In this document: positions 53,821 to 64,000 of the stretch, piece after piece
Numbering within the stretch: the stretch's first letter is position 1
How the letters are laid out: the number at the start of each line of letters is the position of its first letter
Assembly: GCA_036346225.1 (NCBI GenBank)
Contig: JARFIW010000835.1
Span: 536,829 to 600,828, forward strand
Source of the DNA: Platerodrilus igneus
Lineage: Eukaryota > Arthropoda > Insecta > Coleoptera > Lycidae
DNA length: 64,000 bases
Reading direction: 5' to 3'
Translations under genes and position numbers: made by a program
Notes under the pieces: generated by a model
What the model saw: the letters and a program-made list of their open reading frames with translations, nothing else
The model's database searches: none
Told to the model about the DNA's origin: nothing

Positions 53821-56639
53821 ATTGGAAGGGGGGGATTGAAAATTTTAAATTTTGACCTGGCGTTAAGTGATATGAGTTAAGTAACCAAAACCTGTATTTA
53901 AAAAATTAAAAGAGGGGGGGGGGGCGAATGAAAAAAATAAAAGAAAACACAAAAATTATCATAATATTTATAAAAGTCCATATGCACGACAACCTCCGCA
54001 CCACTAATACATTCACTATAACCTTATACGCGCGGAAATCCGGAATAAATTAAAAACTTAAAACTTAATCCGGGCAAATAAATAAATAAGAACATATAAA
54101 TCAAAAACCTTATTAAATTAAATCAATAAAATTAACAAAGGAATAAAATAATAAAATAAAATATAGTGAAACCGCGCATCCCTCCGGAACTTAAAAGTGA
54201 AGTGATAGTGATTGTGACCCCCCAGGACGATTAGTGTATACCCACCGGAACTTTAGCAGTGCATATCCATTTCCCCTTAGCAGTAAGTTTAAATGTATGC
54301 AGACGACCAGATCTTCGGATGCTGGAAAAATATACTAACGAGGTAAGAACAAAATTGTGGCGATTGTGCTCGCATAGCATTGATTTATGATAATTAGTAG
54401 ATTTGAAATAATTTAACGAGCACCTTTTGTGGGTAATGGCGCTAGCCGGTATAATGCTTATGCGAGTTCACCTGATAATTTGGGTTATGCTTTTTGCAAT
54501 TTTATGCACTGCTCAACGCCTAATGCTTATAGATGTTTATTTATATATTTACATAAATATATATATTTATTTTTATATTTATATTTTTGCCTACTTTTAT
54601 TGTTTGTGGCTTGATATTATTTGTGTGACGTTCTGCCGCCATTTTTGGTGGCAGCTTATATATAGAAAGGAAGATTCTCTGAGAAGATTGTAATTACAAT
54701 ATGTTACAGGCGGAAAAGCTACTACATATGCAACATTATAAAATGGGGGTGGCCTGTAAAACAAAAATTAAAGGGGGGGGGTCACCGGCACTAGCTAGCG
54801 AAAGGTCGTGGATCATATAGAGGGTTAAACTTTTGAAAAAAGGGTTAAATTACTTTATAATATACTACAAAAGATTTGGCACTTACCTTTCATAAAATAT
54901 TGTGGCTTAATGACAATTGCCAAGGGCGCCAGACAAGTCGAGAATGTCCAAATGTTCGTACAAAACCTTGAAAGACTTGTCATCCCAAGGAGGACAATTG
55001 TTCCTTTTAATCAATTTCTCACTTTTTTTCTACTTATGCAACTTCCATGATAAAAAAATAAAAAACTATTGACTTAATCAACGGCAAACAAAACTATTTA
55101 ATTCACAGAGCAAGAAACGTGAACCTCTTACATTCATTGATTTTAATTTAGAAATTTTAAGTGAATAGGTGACTATGGAATTTATGAAAATTTTGAATAC
55201 ATAAGTAGTTCTCAAACACTTGTATATGAAAGAAAACTTATATTACAAATCGTACACTAAATTAATCTTACGGTTTATAGCCAAAACGTCCTAACAAACA
55301 AACTAACTAAAAATTGGTCATGCTACTTAACTATAAAAACTTACTTACTAAAAATTGTCCATTGTTTGAAGGTTTTTTTTTCAACGTAGAACAGTTCTTA
55401 AATTTGGGAAGAGAATCTCGCTTGTTGCTTATGTTTATAATTTTTAAAGAATTGACTGGCACACGAACCCGGCAGAATCTTTTTGACAATATCACTTACT
55501 TGTGAGTCACACGCCTACAAGCTTTTTTTAATAGTTACCTTGTATCACTATAAATCCGCGAACATATGAGCATAACCCTCGCGAATTGGAAAAGTAATCA
55601 CTTCTTTCCAATTTTTAAATATCGTGAGACGAAGTGAAATATTATATCTGTGATGCCGAAGAACGCTACCCGCGAACTACGTTTCTTTCTACTTCTTGAC
55701 CACGGACAGCCCCATTGGAAAAACTCCCTTTTTTGGCTAAAGCCTTAAGCTATATAGATTAATTCCTACCCTAATCATTATGTACGTCATTTTCTGTTAT
55801 CCAATGACTGAACAGAACCTCCCACAAAACAAGATTTCAGAAACCAAATCCAACCCCTTTTTAGATGAGAGTCACGGAAGCAATTATTTTTCCAAGGTTT
55901 AAATTATATTGTACCTTCTACGAATTTCTTAATTATTGGAATGTGGAACCTACCTATGGCGACAGTAGTCCACCATTAACAAAGACCGGCTAACCTACTT
56001 GAGCCAAAATGGATTTTAAATACAATGGATGTCTCCAGACTACTTGAAATTACTTGTAATATTTGAACAAATCAAATTGGAAATAGCTTTTGCTATTTAT
56101 ATTGTTTCGTTTTTTATAACCCGCTGTCAATCAACGAAAGTATTATGAGGGTTAAGCTTTTCAAACCGAAATTGTTTTCCTTTATTTACGCTAAAAGGTA
56201 CTATTACATTTTAATTTTATCAGATTCGTCAGTCTGTAACCGACCTAAACTTTAAGAGGTTTATTGTATTTGATTTACGAGGGTAGACCTTTAAATGACG
56301 AAAGCCGCTGGAATTTACAATAGTTTAGCCTGAAGCTATTTGTAAAGCTGGTCTTTTATTATAAGGGAGCCTGACTGAAATATCAATCAACTTATTGTGG
56401 AATTTTTTGTCTATAAGTTATGCACGTTACTGAATTTTAATTAATTAATTGATTTGTTTATTCGTTAACATTACAAAATAATGTTACAAATATAAATCAG
56501 TTAAGGAATGCTTGGGAAAGCTAGAGACGGACTTAGGTTAACAAATTACTTAGACTAGGGAAGACGAATTTGTAAATTTATAGAGTAGGTAAAATAGCTG
56601 GACTCACTATTAATATTTGGCGTGTTCTTAGAAAATTTG
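53821..56639. other. 2.8 kb AT-rich, no gene recognised
   Basis: Contains long G runs (ten G near 53,918, nine near 54,772) and (TATATA)-like stretches near 54,545-54,590. A segment at 54,570-54,690 resembles 59,150-59,245 (GGAAGATT and a CCGCC-TTTTTGG core). That similarity suggests it is one end of the dispersed repeat described at 56,640. Confidence 0.35.
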
Positions 56640-56985
56640 AATCCATTTTAAATTAGCTAGCTAGATTTGAATAGTTTTAAGTCGACCCTTCAGGTCGCAC
56701 CGGTAAGCAGAGCTGGCAGCTGCTATCCGTCATTACGGATCCCTTCCCATTCATTTTGTTTGTGTCTTGTTAATCGGGCACACTCCAAATCAACGCTAGG
56801 GGTACCATCAATGAAACCCTATTTTTAGTTTTTGTTTCAATTGTTAGATTTTTGTTTAGGATGCGTTAATTTTGAAGGTATAATAATTAGGAGCACGTTT
56901 ATATTTTCGCGTTTAATCCCAATGTAGTACCTTCGGGTGGAGCATTGGGGACGTGACCGCAAGCATAGCGGCCCTTAATTAAATT
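56640..56985. repeat. Dispersed repeat, copy 1
   Basis: Shares blocks with 59,375-59,680: TAGCTAGATTTG, CACCGGTAAG, TCTTGTTAATC, and TAGTAC-CTTCGGGTGGAGCATTGGG. It interrupts the integrase of Gypsy copy C at 56,985. Family not identified. Confidence 0.5.
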
Positions 56986-59134
56986 ATAATGCATCTTGCA
57001 ATTTAGCTTCTCGATATAGCTCTCGTCCACGGTATAATCTCCGGGTGTATATATACAAACCCAAGACCACAAGGTACATGTATCTTGCGTCCCAGCAATG
57101 CACATGCAGGAGTCTGTCCAGTGCTCTTACGAATCAAAAATATGCCAATAAAGCTAAGTGTAAATATTGGTCCCAGTCTTTCTGATATTGAAAGACTACC
57201 TTGGAAAAGTACTTGCCCAAAGTGTTATCCATGCGTTCTACTAAACCATCCGATTGCGGTTGTAATGGTTTTGTTCGGGACTTTCTCATCTTCTGCAACC
57301 AGCAATCTTCTTGGAACAACGTTTACTCAAAACTTCTGTCCAAATCAGTGTGCTACTTCATAGGAATTCATAACTGCAAAACAGTTCCCATACCATCCCG
57401 TCAGCGATGGTTGCAGCTTCTTGGTTTAGTGTAACATACATTTCGCTCCACTTCGTAAAATAGTCAATAGCGACTAAGATGTACATATTCCTGGAGCTAG
57501 TCTCAGGGAATGGACCGGCAATATCGATTACCAGTCTCTCAAAGGGGTTTCCTGCGTTGTATAGCCTCATTGGAGCATTACGGTTTTTCAATAATAGTTC
57601 CAGCTGACACTTTTTGGCCCCACTCTTTGACATCGTCCTCGCAGCTTACCTGTAAAACTTTGCACGGATTTTCCCTAGGGACTTCTTAACACCGAAGTGT
57701 GCTCCCAGATCCCATTATGCAGATAACTTCAGAGTTCCGACACTTCCGACCACGGCTGAAACGTACTCACGGATCCATCTCCATTCTAAAAGAACTGCAC
57801 AAAGATCCCATTGCTTTTACTCAGAGAATCCCATTGTTTCCAGTACGACTTCAGGGTGGTACTCAACGGACTTATGTCCTACGAGAAAGGTGGTTTTCCT
57901 CTGACTTTCCAAACCATAACGACACCTAGGTGCTTGCCATTTTCCTGTTCAGTTCGTATCTGCAAAGACTGGCAATCGCTGCAGCCTTACTATCCATCTA
58001 GTGCTTTCCGTTCGGGGTTCTAAACTGAAATAGCTACTTCAGGGCAACGTGGTTGGTTCTCAGGTGAAATTTTCGTCCGTAGAAGTAAGTACTTACAAAA
58101 GTGTTTTACGAATTTCATAGTTTCCGTCTTGTAACCCAATAATTTCGTTCCGGTTTGGAAAGCAACTTGTTAAAGTAACTAAGACTCTCTCTTGCTCGAG
58201 CGACATCTGCGATAGCACACTTTTGATGGCGAGAGTGCTTGCGTGTGCATCTAAGATGAATTTGTTTTCCGACCGAAGATAACTTAAAATGACATAGTTG
58301 TTAGAACTCTTTCTGGAAATCTTGATCATAAACGTAATCACACCTGTATTCAGTCAGCTTGGTCAGGAGTTTGACTATATTTTCAAACCCAAAAACAAAT
58401 CTTATATAGTAATTACCCCAGAAAGTTGCGTAGCTGATATTTACCTTTTGGCGTGAGCCACTCTTATACCGGCCTTACCTTTCTTGGTCTGTCCTGACTC
58501 TGATGCGTAAAACTACTTGCTTGAGGTATTTAACCTCTTTGCTTGATAGGTGACACTTCTATGGATTTAGCTTCTGATTGGCTTTTTTAAGTCTTCAAAA
58601 CGTTTCCCAAACAATATCCCAATCACGATTACGTCATTCAAATATACAAGTAACGTTTTCTACGATTGCCCACGCAAGATGTTATCTATTAAAATTGAAG
58701 GGTAGCAGGAACGTTGCAGAGACCAAACAGCATGACTCTGAATTGCTATAAGCCAGTACCAATAGTGAAAGCAGTTATTTCTTAAAGTTTGGGTTCTATA
58801 TCTATTTGCCAGTAACCAATCTTGAAATCAAAAGTTAAGAACCATGGTATTCCTGAGAGCGTATCTAAGGTATCGTCAATCCTTGGAAGTGGGAAAGTAT
58901 TTTTGGTCACGTAAGTAATCGTCTGTAGATCGCACAAAATCTTGAAACCCATCCTTCGTCTTAATAAGCACAACAGGGGTGTCCAAAGCTATCAGAATGC
59001 TCAATCACTCTATGCCTCTTCATATCTCCAATTATTTTTTCGACCTCCTCAAGTTTTGCCAATGGGAATCTTGTCAGCTGGCCGTGCATCCCCTGTATCG
59101 ATTCTATGCTTGACTACTGCAGTCTTTTTTCTAT
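56986..59134 (-). pseudogene. Gypsy family 2, copy C: RT, RNase H, integrase
   Basis: Read from 59,134 down. RT: AVVKHRIDTGDARP, FPLPRIDDTLDTLSGIPWF, TFDFKIGYWQIDIEP, AFTIGTGL, RVMLFGLCNVPATLQF, and YLNDVIVIG (Asn at the catalytic pair). RNase H: FILDAHASTLAIKSVLSQ. Integrase core: FERLVIDIAGPFPETSSRNMY keeps the first Asp, ILVAIDYFTKWSEMYV follows, and PQSDGLVERMDNTLGKYFSK holds the Glu. It ends at ESYIEKLNCKMH where the dispersed repeat begins. Frameshifts and stops throughout. Confidence 0.75.
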
Positions 59135-59680
59135 CTGTACATTTATATTTCTTATTCTTTTGCAGCTGGATTTGTTTTATATGAAGTTTTTCCGCCTATT
59201 TTTGGTTGTACTATTCATGGGAAGGAAGATTGAAAGTAAAATGTCAGCTAGGGAAAGATAGTGAACGTTAGGAACCAATTTAGGCTGTAGAGTATAATTT
59301 GGTTTTAGAGTATGAACAAATTCGTCATTATTAAATTTGACGTAGGTTAGAAATTCGAATCAATTAGTAAACACTAATTTAGCTAGATTTGGATAGTTTT
59401 AAATCGATCCTTCAGACAGCACCGGTAAGTAGAGCCGGCAGCTTCTATGCGGTATTACGAATCCCTCCTTTTTCATTTTTGCTTGTATCTTGTTAATCAG
59501 ATACACACTAAAGTCAACGTTATGAGTGCCATTACTTAACCCAAACTTTTTGTATTTAACGCTTCATTAATTATTTTGAAGTCAGATCCATATAAAGCAC
59601 GTAATTATTTGCGTTTAAACCCGATATAGTACTTTCGGGTGGAGCATTGGGAATATGATGCAAGTGTAGTGGTCCTTATG
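59135..59680. repeat. Dispersed repeat, copy 2, inserted in Gypsy copy C
   Basis: Separates the RT start (59,134) from the protease-RT linker (59,681) of copy C. The 59,375-59,680 part matches 56,640-56,985, and 59,150-59,245 matches 54,570-54,690. Copy 2 may thus be an internally deleted version of a longer element. Confidence 0.5.
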
Positions 59681-59990
59681 CAAACTCTACGGCTTCTCCT
59701 TATTGATCACCGTCGAACCGCAAACACGTCCGAGCACGCCTGATCAAGTTTTTAAGTCTTGCCAGTTGTTGTTGTTTAAGCTACTGGCACCGTTTTGTTA
59801 ACTGGTCCAATAACTTTGCGGAACACTCTTTGATGGATGGTTCTTGCTCAACACTGGTACACACCGCCACATGAATGATCAAAGAACACCACACAATCGT
59901 TGCATTCTTTTTCAACGCGATATCGTAGTCATTGACGTTTAAGGTCCTAACAGGAACACAATCCATCACTTTGGTTATAACCAAAATAAG
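59681..59990 (-). pseudogene. Gypsy copy C: protease-RT linker
   Basis: Minus strand: VPVRTLNVNDYDIALKKNAT and LLDQLTKRCQ, then LARLKNLIRRAR. This is the stretch that normally precedes RT in this Gypsy type. Confidence 0.55.
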
Positions 59991-60139
59991 TTAGTGTAAT
60001 CAGAATAATTACAATAGTAAATGTTGATAGCACGGTCGGAGTACTTTGAGACAGATTTTAGAATAATTATAAAAGTAAATACGGTAGGACTATCAATCTT
60101 CGAAGGTTTGTGGAATGACAAAGATGGAGCAGGGAGACA

Positions 60140-61175
60140 CAAGGGCATCTCGAGGAAGGTGGTGCTGACATTCCTCTCTTGGGTGGTTAGATTGACTACA
60201 TATGTGCCAAAATGATCTTCGGGAAGCAGTTCTCCACCGCTCTTCTCCAGGAGATATACTTATCTACACAGATGGTTCTAAAACAAATAGAGGTACTGGG
60301 GCGGGCATAATTTCTAGCGCATTAAACCTTCAGGAAAACATTGTCACACAAGCTACTGTCTTCTAAACAGAAGTCGTTGCTATCATTTTAGGTGCCAACG
60401 CCAAAATAAAATTATTCGCATTTCTAGCGACAGCAGCGCAGCTTTACTGTCTCTAAATAAATAGAGACTCTTTTCAGGTGTGGTACACCAGTCTCTTCGT
60501 GCCCTTGTAAGAGTTGCCAACGACGATGTCTTGAAACTGATCTCGGCCAAAGGACATTCAGGTCACTACAGAAATGAGAGCACTGACATGTTGGTTAGGC
60601 AGGGGTGAAGCTAGACGTTTCTCGGGTCAGAATCGTCAATCTTCATGTCAACACCTCCATGATAAGTATGATAAGTTGCAGAACCCATCGTTGCTATTAC
60701 ACAGATGAACGAGAATGGTAAATTGCTGTCAGGTAAAAATGCTCATTAAGTCTCCATCGCCAGGAAATTGCAAATTATGCATGCATATGCCAAGGCAGAA
60801 ACTACAGTTATTAGAAGATATTCTGTCCGGGTACTGCAAAGTACAGAAAAACCTGCATAGGATGGGTTTGTCAGAGGTCCAAACTGTCGTAGCTGCCAGT
60901 GAGAGGACTAGACGGTGGCGTTCATTTTGTCTACGTGCACAGTTCTCGCTAAACTTTGCGGAACCATGCTGGGAGAACACTGACCGAACGCCGCCACTAT
61001 GAGGTATGCCTTGGTCTGACATTCTGAAGTTCATCCACAAGGTTGGGTAGTTGAGCGAATAAAGAGCAGACTGCGCATAAGAAGGTAGCTCAATGGGCCC
61101 GCACTGTGGCCCAAGCGCGCGTGGCTTTGCCACCCTTCTGCTGTAATCCGAATTTGAACCCGAGTGGCCGACGTC
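60140..61175 (+). pseudogene. LINE fragment: RNase H and C-terminal zinc region
   Basis: IYTDGSKTNRGTGAGIIS (first catalytic Asp), ATVF then TEVVAIILGA (Glu), KGHSGHYRNESTDML in a shifted frame. A decayed C-terminus follows (MGLSEVQT..., ILKFIHKVG) and an untranslated tail. A cellular-type RNase H after RT occurs in I-, R1-, Jockey- and Loa-related LINEs. No RT is present to decide the clade. It ends where Gypsy copy D begins. Confidence 0.6.
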
Positions 61176-61177
61176 AA

Positions 61178-62960
61178 AAATCAAACATTAGCTACGCAGC
61201 TTTCTAGGGTTGTGCACTTATTATAGAAGATTCGTCTACAGGTTTGCGAACACTGCCAAGCACTTTATCAAGCTGATTGATGCATGTATTACGTTAAGAA
61301 TAAAGATTACCAAAATTCGTTCCAACAACTAAGGCATTTATTGACAACAGTTCTGATTTTAAGTTATCTTCTGTTTTAGATACGGACGCAAACAATGTCG
61401 CCATCCGAAGTGTGCTGTCTCAGATACAAGGCGTGCAAGAGAACGTTAATAATTACTTTAACAAGATCCTCTCAAAACTGGAACGAAATTATTGCATTAC
61501 AAGAACGGAACTGTTGGCTGTGGAAAAATCCATAGAACACTTTTATAAGTACCTCTACGGAAGAGAATTATACCTGAGAAACGGCCACGTCATCCTGAAA
61601 TGGTTATTGTTCAGAAACTCTCAAGGACAAGTCGTCAGATGGATAGAAAAGCTGCAGGAGTAGGTTTTGCAATACGAAACACTGTGCTGGTACAAGTCAT
61701 CGCAATGCAGATGTTCTTAGGAAATAACCTTGTGCTTAAGATTGTAGGCACGGCTCATGGTTAGAAACAAAGTATGACTTACTTGTCGGACTATGCTCAA
61801 TGGGGATTGGTAGCCTACAGTTGCAAACCGAACAGAAGCATGACAAATATCTAGGTGTTATTCCGACTTGGAAAGCCAGAGAATGTCCATCCTGATAGGA
61901 TATTAGTCAGTTGAATAGCACCCTGAAATGGTACTGAGCACAGTGGGATACTTTGAAGGTAGAAAACGGGATTTTGGTGTGATCCTTGGAGATGCATCTA
62001 TGAGTACGCTATAGATGGTGGTTTTTAAAACCCTGGTGTTAGAGGATTTAGGGCATCTATCTAGGACACTGGCGTCAAAAAGACTCCGGAGACAGTCCGA
62101 GTAGGATTTACCTACGCAAGATGCAAGTACGATGCTACAGAGTTATGTAGCAAGTGTCAACTATCTGCTACCTTGGTAAACCGTAAGGCTCCAATGAGGC
62201 AATACAATGTGGGAAGCACCTTTAAGAGAGTATCAATCGATATTTTCGGCCAATTCTCTGAAACCGACTCCGGAAATAGGTACATCTTGATGGCTATGGA
62301 CTATTTTACCAAACTAAGAAGCTGCAACCGTCGCTGACGTAGTGATAAAAGAACTGTTCTGTCGTTTTGGAGTTCTTATGGAATTGAACGCCAATCAGAG
62401 CAAAAACTTTAAGCCAGCGTTATTCCAAGAAGTTTGCCGGTCGGTGGAGATGAATAAGACCTGAACAACACCATTGCGTCCACAGACGATGGTATGGTAG
62501 AGCGCATAAACCGCGACTTGTGCAAGTACCATACCAAGATGGTCTCCCAACTGGGACCAATACTGAAATCAGTTTTTATTGGCTAATCGGTCTTTTATTC
62601 ATGAGAGTACTTGGTAGATAATTACATATGCTATGCTGGGACGCGAGATACGTTTTGAGTTTGGGTATGAGCCCGGAGATGATATCGTTAGCGAGAGCTA
62701 CGTTGAGAAGCTCAAGCGCAAGGTGCATGACATCCACAGTGAGGTTAAGAAACATAACCATATCGCAAGCGATCAGATGAAGATCAGCTATGACATCAAG
62801 GCGCAAGCGTCTTATTTTCAAGAGGTCAACCACATTTGGCTATACAATCCTGGACAGAGGCGTTGACTATCGCAAAATTTGCCGATATATTGGGAGGGTC
62901 CGTACGAAGCTATAAAAGAATCAACGACGTGATATAGCGGAATTATAGGTTCCCAAGTTA
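61178..62960 (+). pseudogene. Gypsy family 2, copy D: end of RT, RNase H, integrase
   Basis: RT connection (CTYYRRFVYRFANTA). An open RNase H stretch at 61,412-61,663 has VLSQIQGVQENVNNYFNK, TRTELLAVEKSIEHFYKY and GHVILKWLLF. The integrase zinc and core region follows (SIDIFGQFSETDSGNRYIL with the first Asp, DGMVERINRDL with the Glu). The C-terminus is open at 62,633-62,866: LGREIRFEFGYEPGDDI, SYVEKLKRKVHDIHSEV, HIWLYNPGQRR, then WEGPYEAI. The macro module follows. Confidence 0.7.
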
Positions 62961-62964
62961 ACCC

Positions 62965-63511
62965 GTTGACACCCTACGATAGTGATAATGTCGCTAATGT
63001 CGAAGAACGGCAAGCAGTATGAAGAACAAACAGTTACGCTCGTGATGATAAAGGAAAGGCTGGATTGAACCATGATCGATTCATGTCTCTTTACAGCGGC
63101 ACAGGCAAAGCGAGATTTGGGGTCATAAATGTGATTCAAGGTGACGTATTCGATCTGCCATCGGAATACTCCCAAGAACTTGCTCGGATGTTTAAAAATA
63201 AATTTGGTGGTCTGGATGAACTTCGTCGACAACAACCAGAAGTTGGAAAGACCATGTGGCTAAAGTACCGATATCGGGGAATCTAGTACTTGATGACTAA
63301 GCAACAACCTTCTTGTAAATCGGATTACTAGGATTCGTGAAAGGCGTTAATGGTCCTCAAGAGTCAGATGATCGAATTTGAAGACAAGAAGTTGGTCATA
63401 CCCAAGATCGGTTGTGAGCTCGATGGATTAGACTAGAGGATGGTACGAAATATGCCAGAGGTATTGTTTCAGAAAACCGGGGTCCAGATTTTGGTGTGTG
63501 GTTGTAATCCA
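62965..63511 (+). pseudogene. Macro domain (TARG1/OARD1-like) downstream of integrase, copy D
   Basis: Linker (YDSDNVANVEERQAV, RTNSYARDD), then FMSLYSGTGKARFGVINVIQ, GDVFDLPSEYS, LARMFKNKFGGLDELRRQQ, KTMWLKYRYRGI, YLMTKQQPSC, LVIPKIGCELDGLD and VRNMPEVLFQKTGVQILV. From 63,065 to 63,511 the homology stays in one frame with only four stop codons. The Lys and Asp equivalent to the catalytic pair of TARG1 (K84, D125 in human) are both kept. About 13 residues of the SLAQC loop, present in copy A, are deleted here. Confidence 0.7.
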
Positions 63512-63935
63512 AATGGTACGGTGCCTGCTATGAAAAGTGTTGATTTCTACTTCTGTCAACATAGTAACTGCAGAAATTGTTTCGACTGTGCTTACCGCCA
63601 CAGGGATTTCCAACATACGGCTCATAATGCGATCTGAGATAGAACAGCTTTAAAAATATTTACACTGGAATGCAATTGAGGAGTTCGTACATAAAAGATG
63701 ATTGATAGGTCTCGGCGGCACTTTGTATTTCAGATGGGTTTGATTCTCAGGTACAGAAGTTTTTCATTTAAGCGTTATTTAGATTACAAGAGATGTATTC
63801 TAGATGTTTTTTGCATAATTTCTGGAACGTTTTGAAGTTTAGAAGTTTTAAATATGTATATAGATTTCCGTTGTAAATACTAGAGTTCAGTTCTGATTGA
63901 AGCTTTGATTATAATATGTTTTAGTTTAATGGTTT
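63512..63935 (+). pseudogene. Gypsy copy D: polyprotein end and LTR-like sequence
   Basis: PAMKSVDFYFCQHSNCRNCF (open at 63,440-63,637), then a decayed purine tract and AT-rich sequence matching the 31,951-33,515 units (GGTACAGAAGTTTTTCATTT against GGTACAAGAATTTTTAATTT). It is broken at 63,936 by another LTR. Confidence 0.6.
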
Positions 63936-64000
63936 TGTAACGGGCATTTTTATAGTTTTAACATTTTACGCTTTTATACTCAATTCGTAAGTACCTTTCT
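63936..64000 (+). repeat. Start of a second copy of the 13,630 LTR
   Basis: TGTAACGGGCATTTTTATAG matches TGTAACGGGCATTTTTGTAG at 13,630, and the similarity continues more weakly to the window end. This confirms TGTAACGGGC as a true LTR start. Confidence 0.65.

Overview
This 64-kb window looks like a transposon-packed stretch of an AT-rich arthropod genome, most likely an insect. R1-clade LINE sequence, BEL/Pao and Ty3/Gypsy elements, a tRNA-derived SINE and remnants of a mariner-like transposase all point that way. No intact host gene could be supported. Almost every recognisable coding stretch is transposon-derived and carries stops or frameshifts. Positions 1-21,323 are one tandem array of a small Ty3/Gypsy deletion derivative (CsRn1/Kabuki-like): seven LTR copies separated by six internal units. 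Each unit keeps only a primer binding site, the start of reverse transcriptase, the integrase zinc region and the end of the polyprotein. Later insertions split the array: a 1,713-bp TTAA-flanked DNA element (3,058-4,770), a minus-strand gag-bearing gypsy-like element (7,101-12,494), an LTR element with ACCG target duplication (13,630-16,381) that itself holds a LINE, and a 4-kb LINE with a restriction-like endonuclease (16,434-20,502). Positions 21,324-28,274 hold pieces of the same LINE, a minus-strand R1 LINE, a tRNA-Val-like sequence, two kinds of minisatellite and a decayed transposase. Positions 28,275-33,515 hold a truncated BEL/Pao element, a SINE, and the 3' part of a second Gypsy family whose polyprotein continues past integrase into a macro domain of the TARG1/OARD1 type. 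The same macro module recurs at 63,050-63,511. Positions 37,639-40,792 are a third Gypsy (gag, protease, RT) with a canonical -1 frameshift heptamer at the gag-pol overlap. Positions 42,362-48,953 are a complete, young BEL/Pao element on the minus strand: two 372-bp LTRs differing at three sites and a 5-bp target duplication. From 48,959 to the end lie further copies of the macro-bearing Gypsy family (one with part of integrase inverted), an ORF1-like LINE gene interrupted by a TG...CA segment, a LINE RNase H piece, and at the last 65 bases the start of the same LTR seen at 13,630. Several frame breaks in otherwise well-kept ORFs are one-base homopolymer differences, mostly deficits, so some decay may be assembly error rather than biology.
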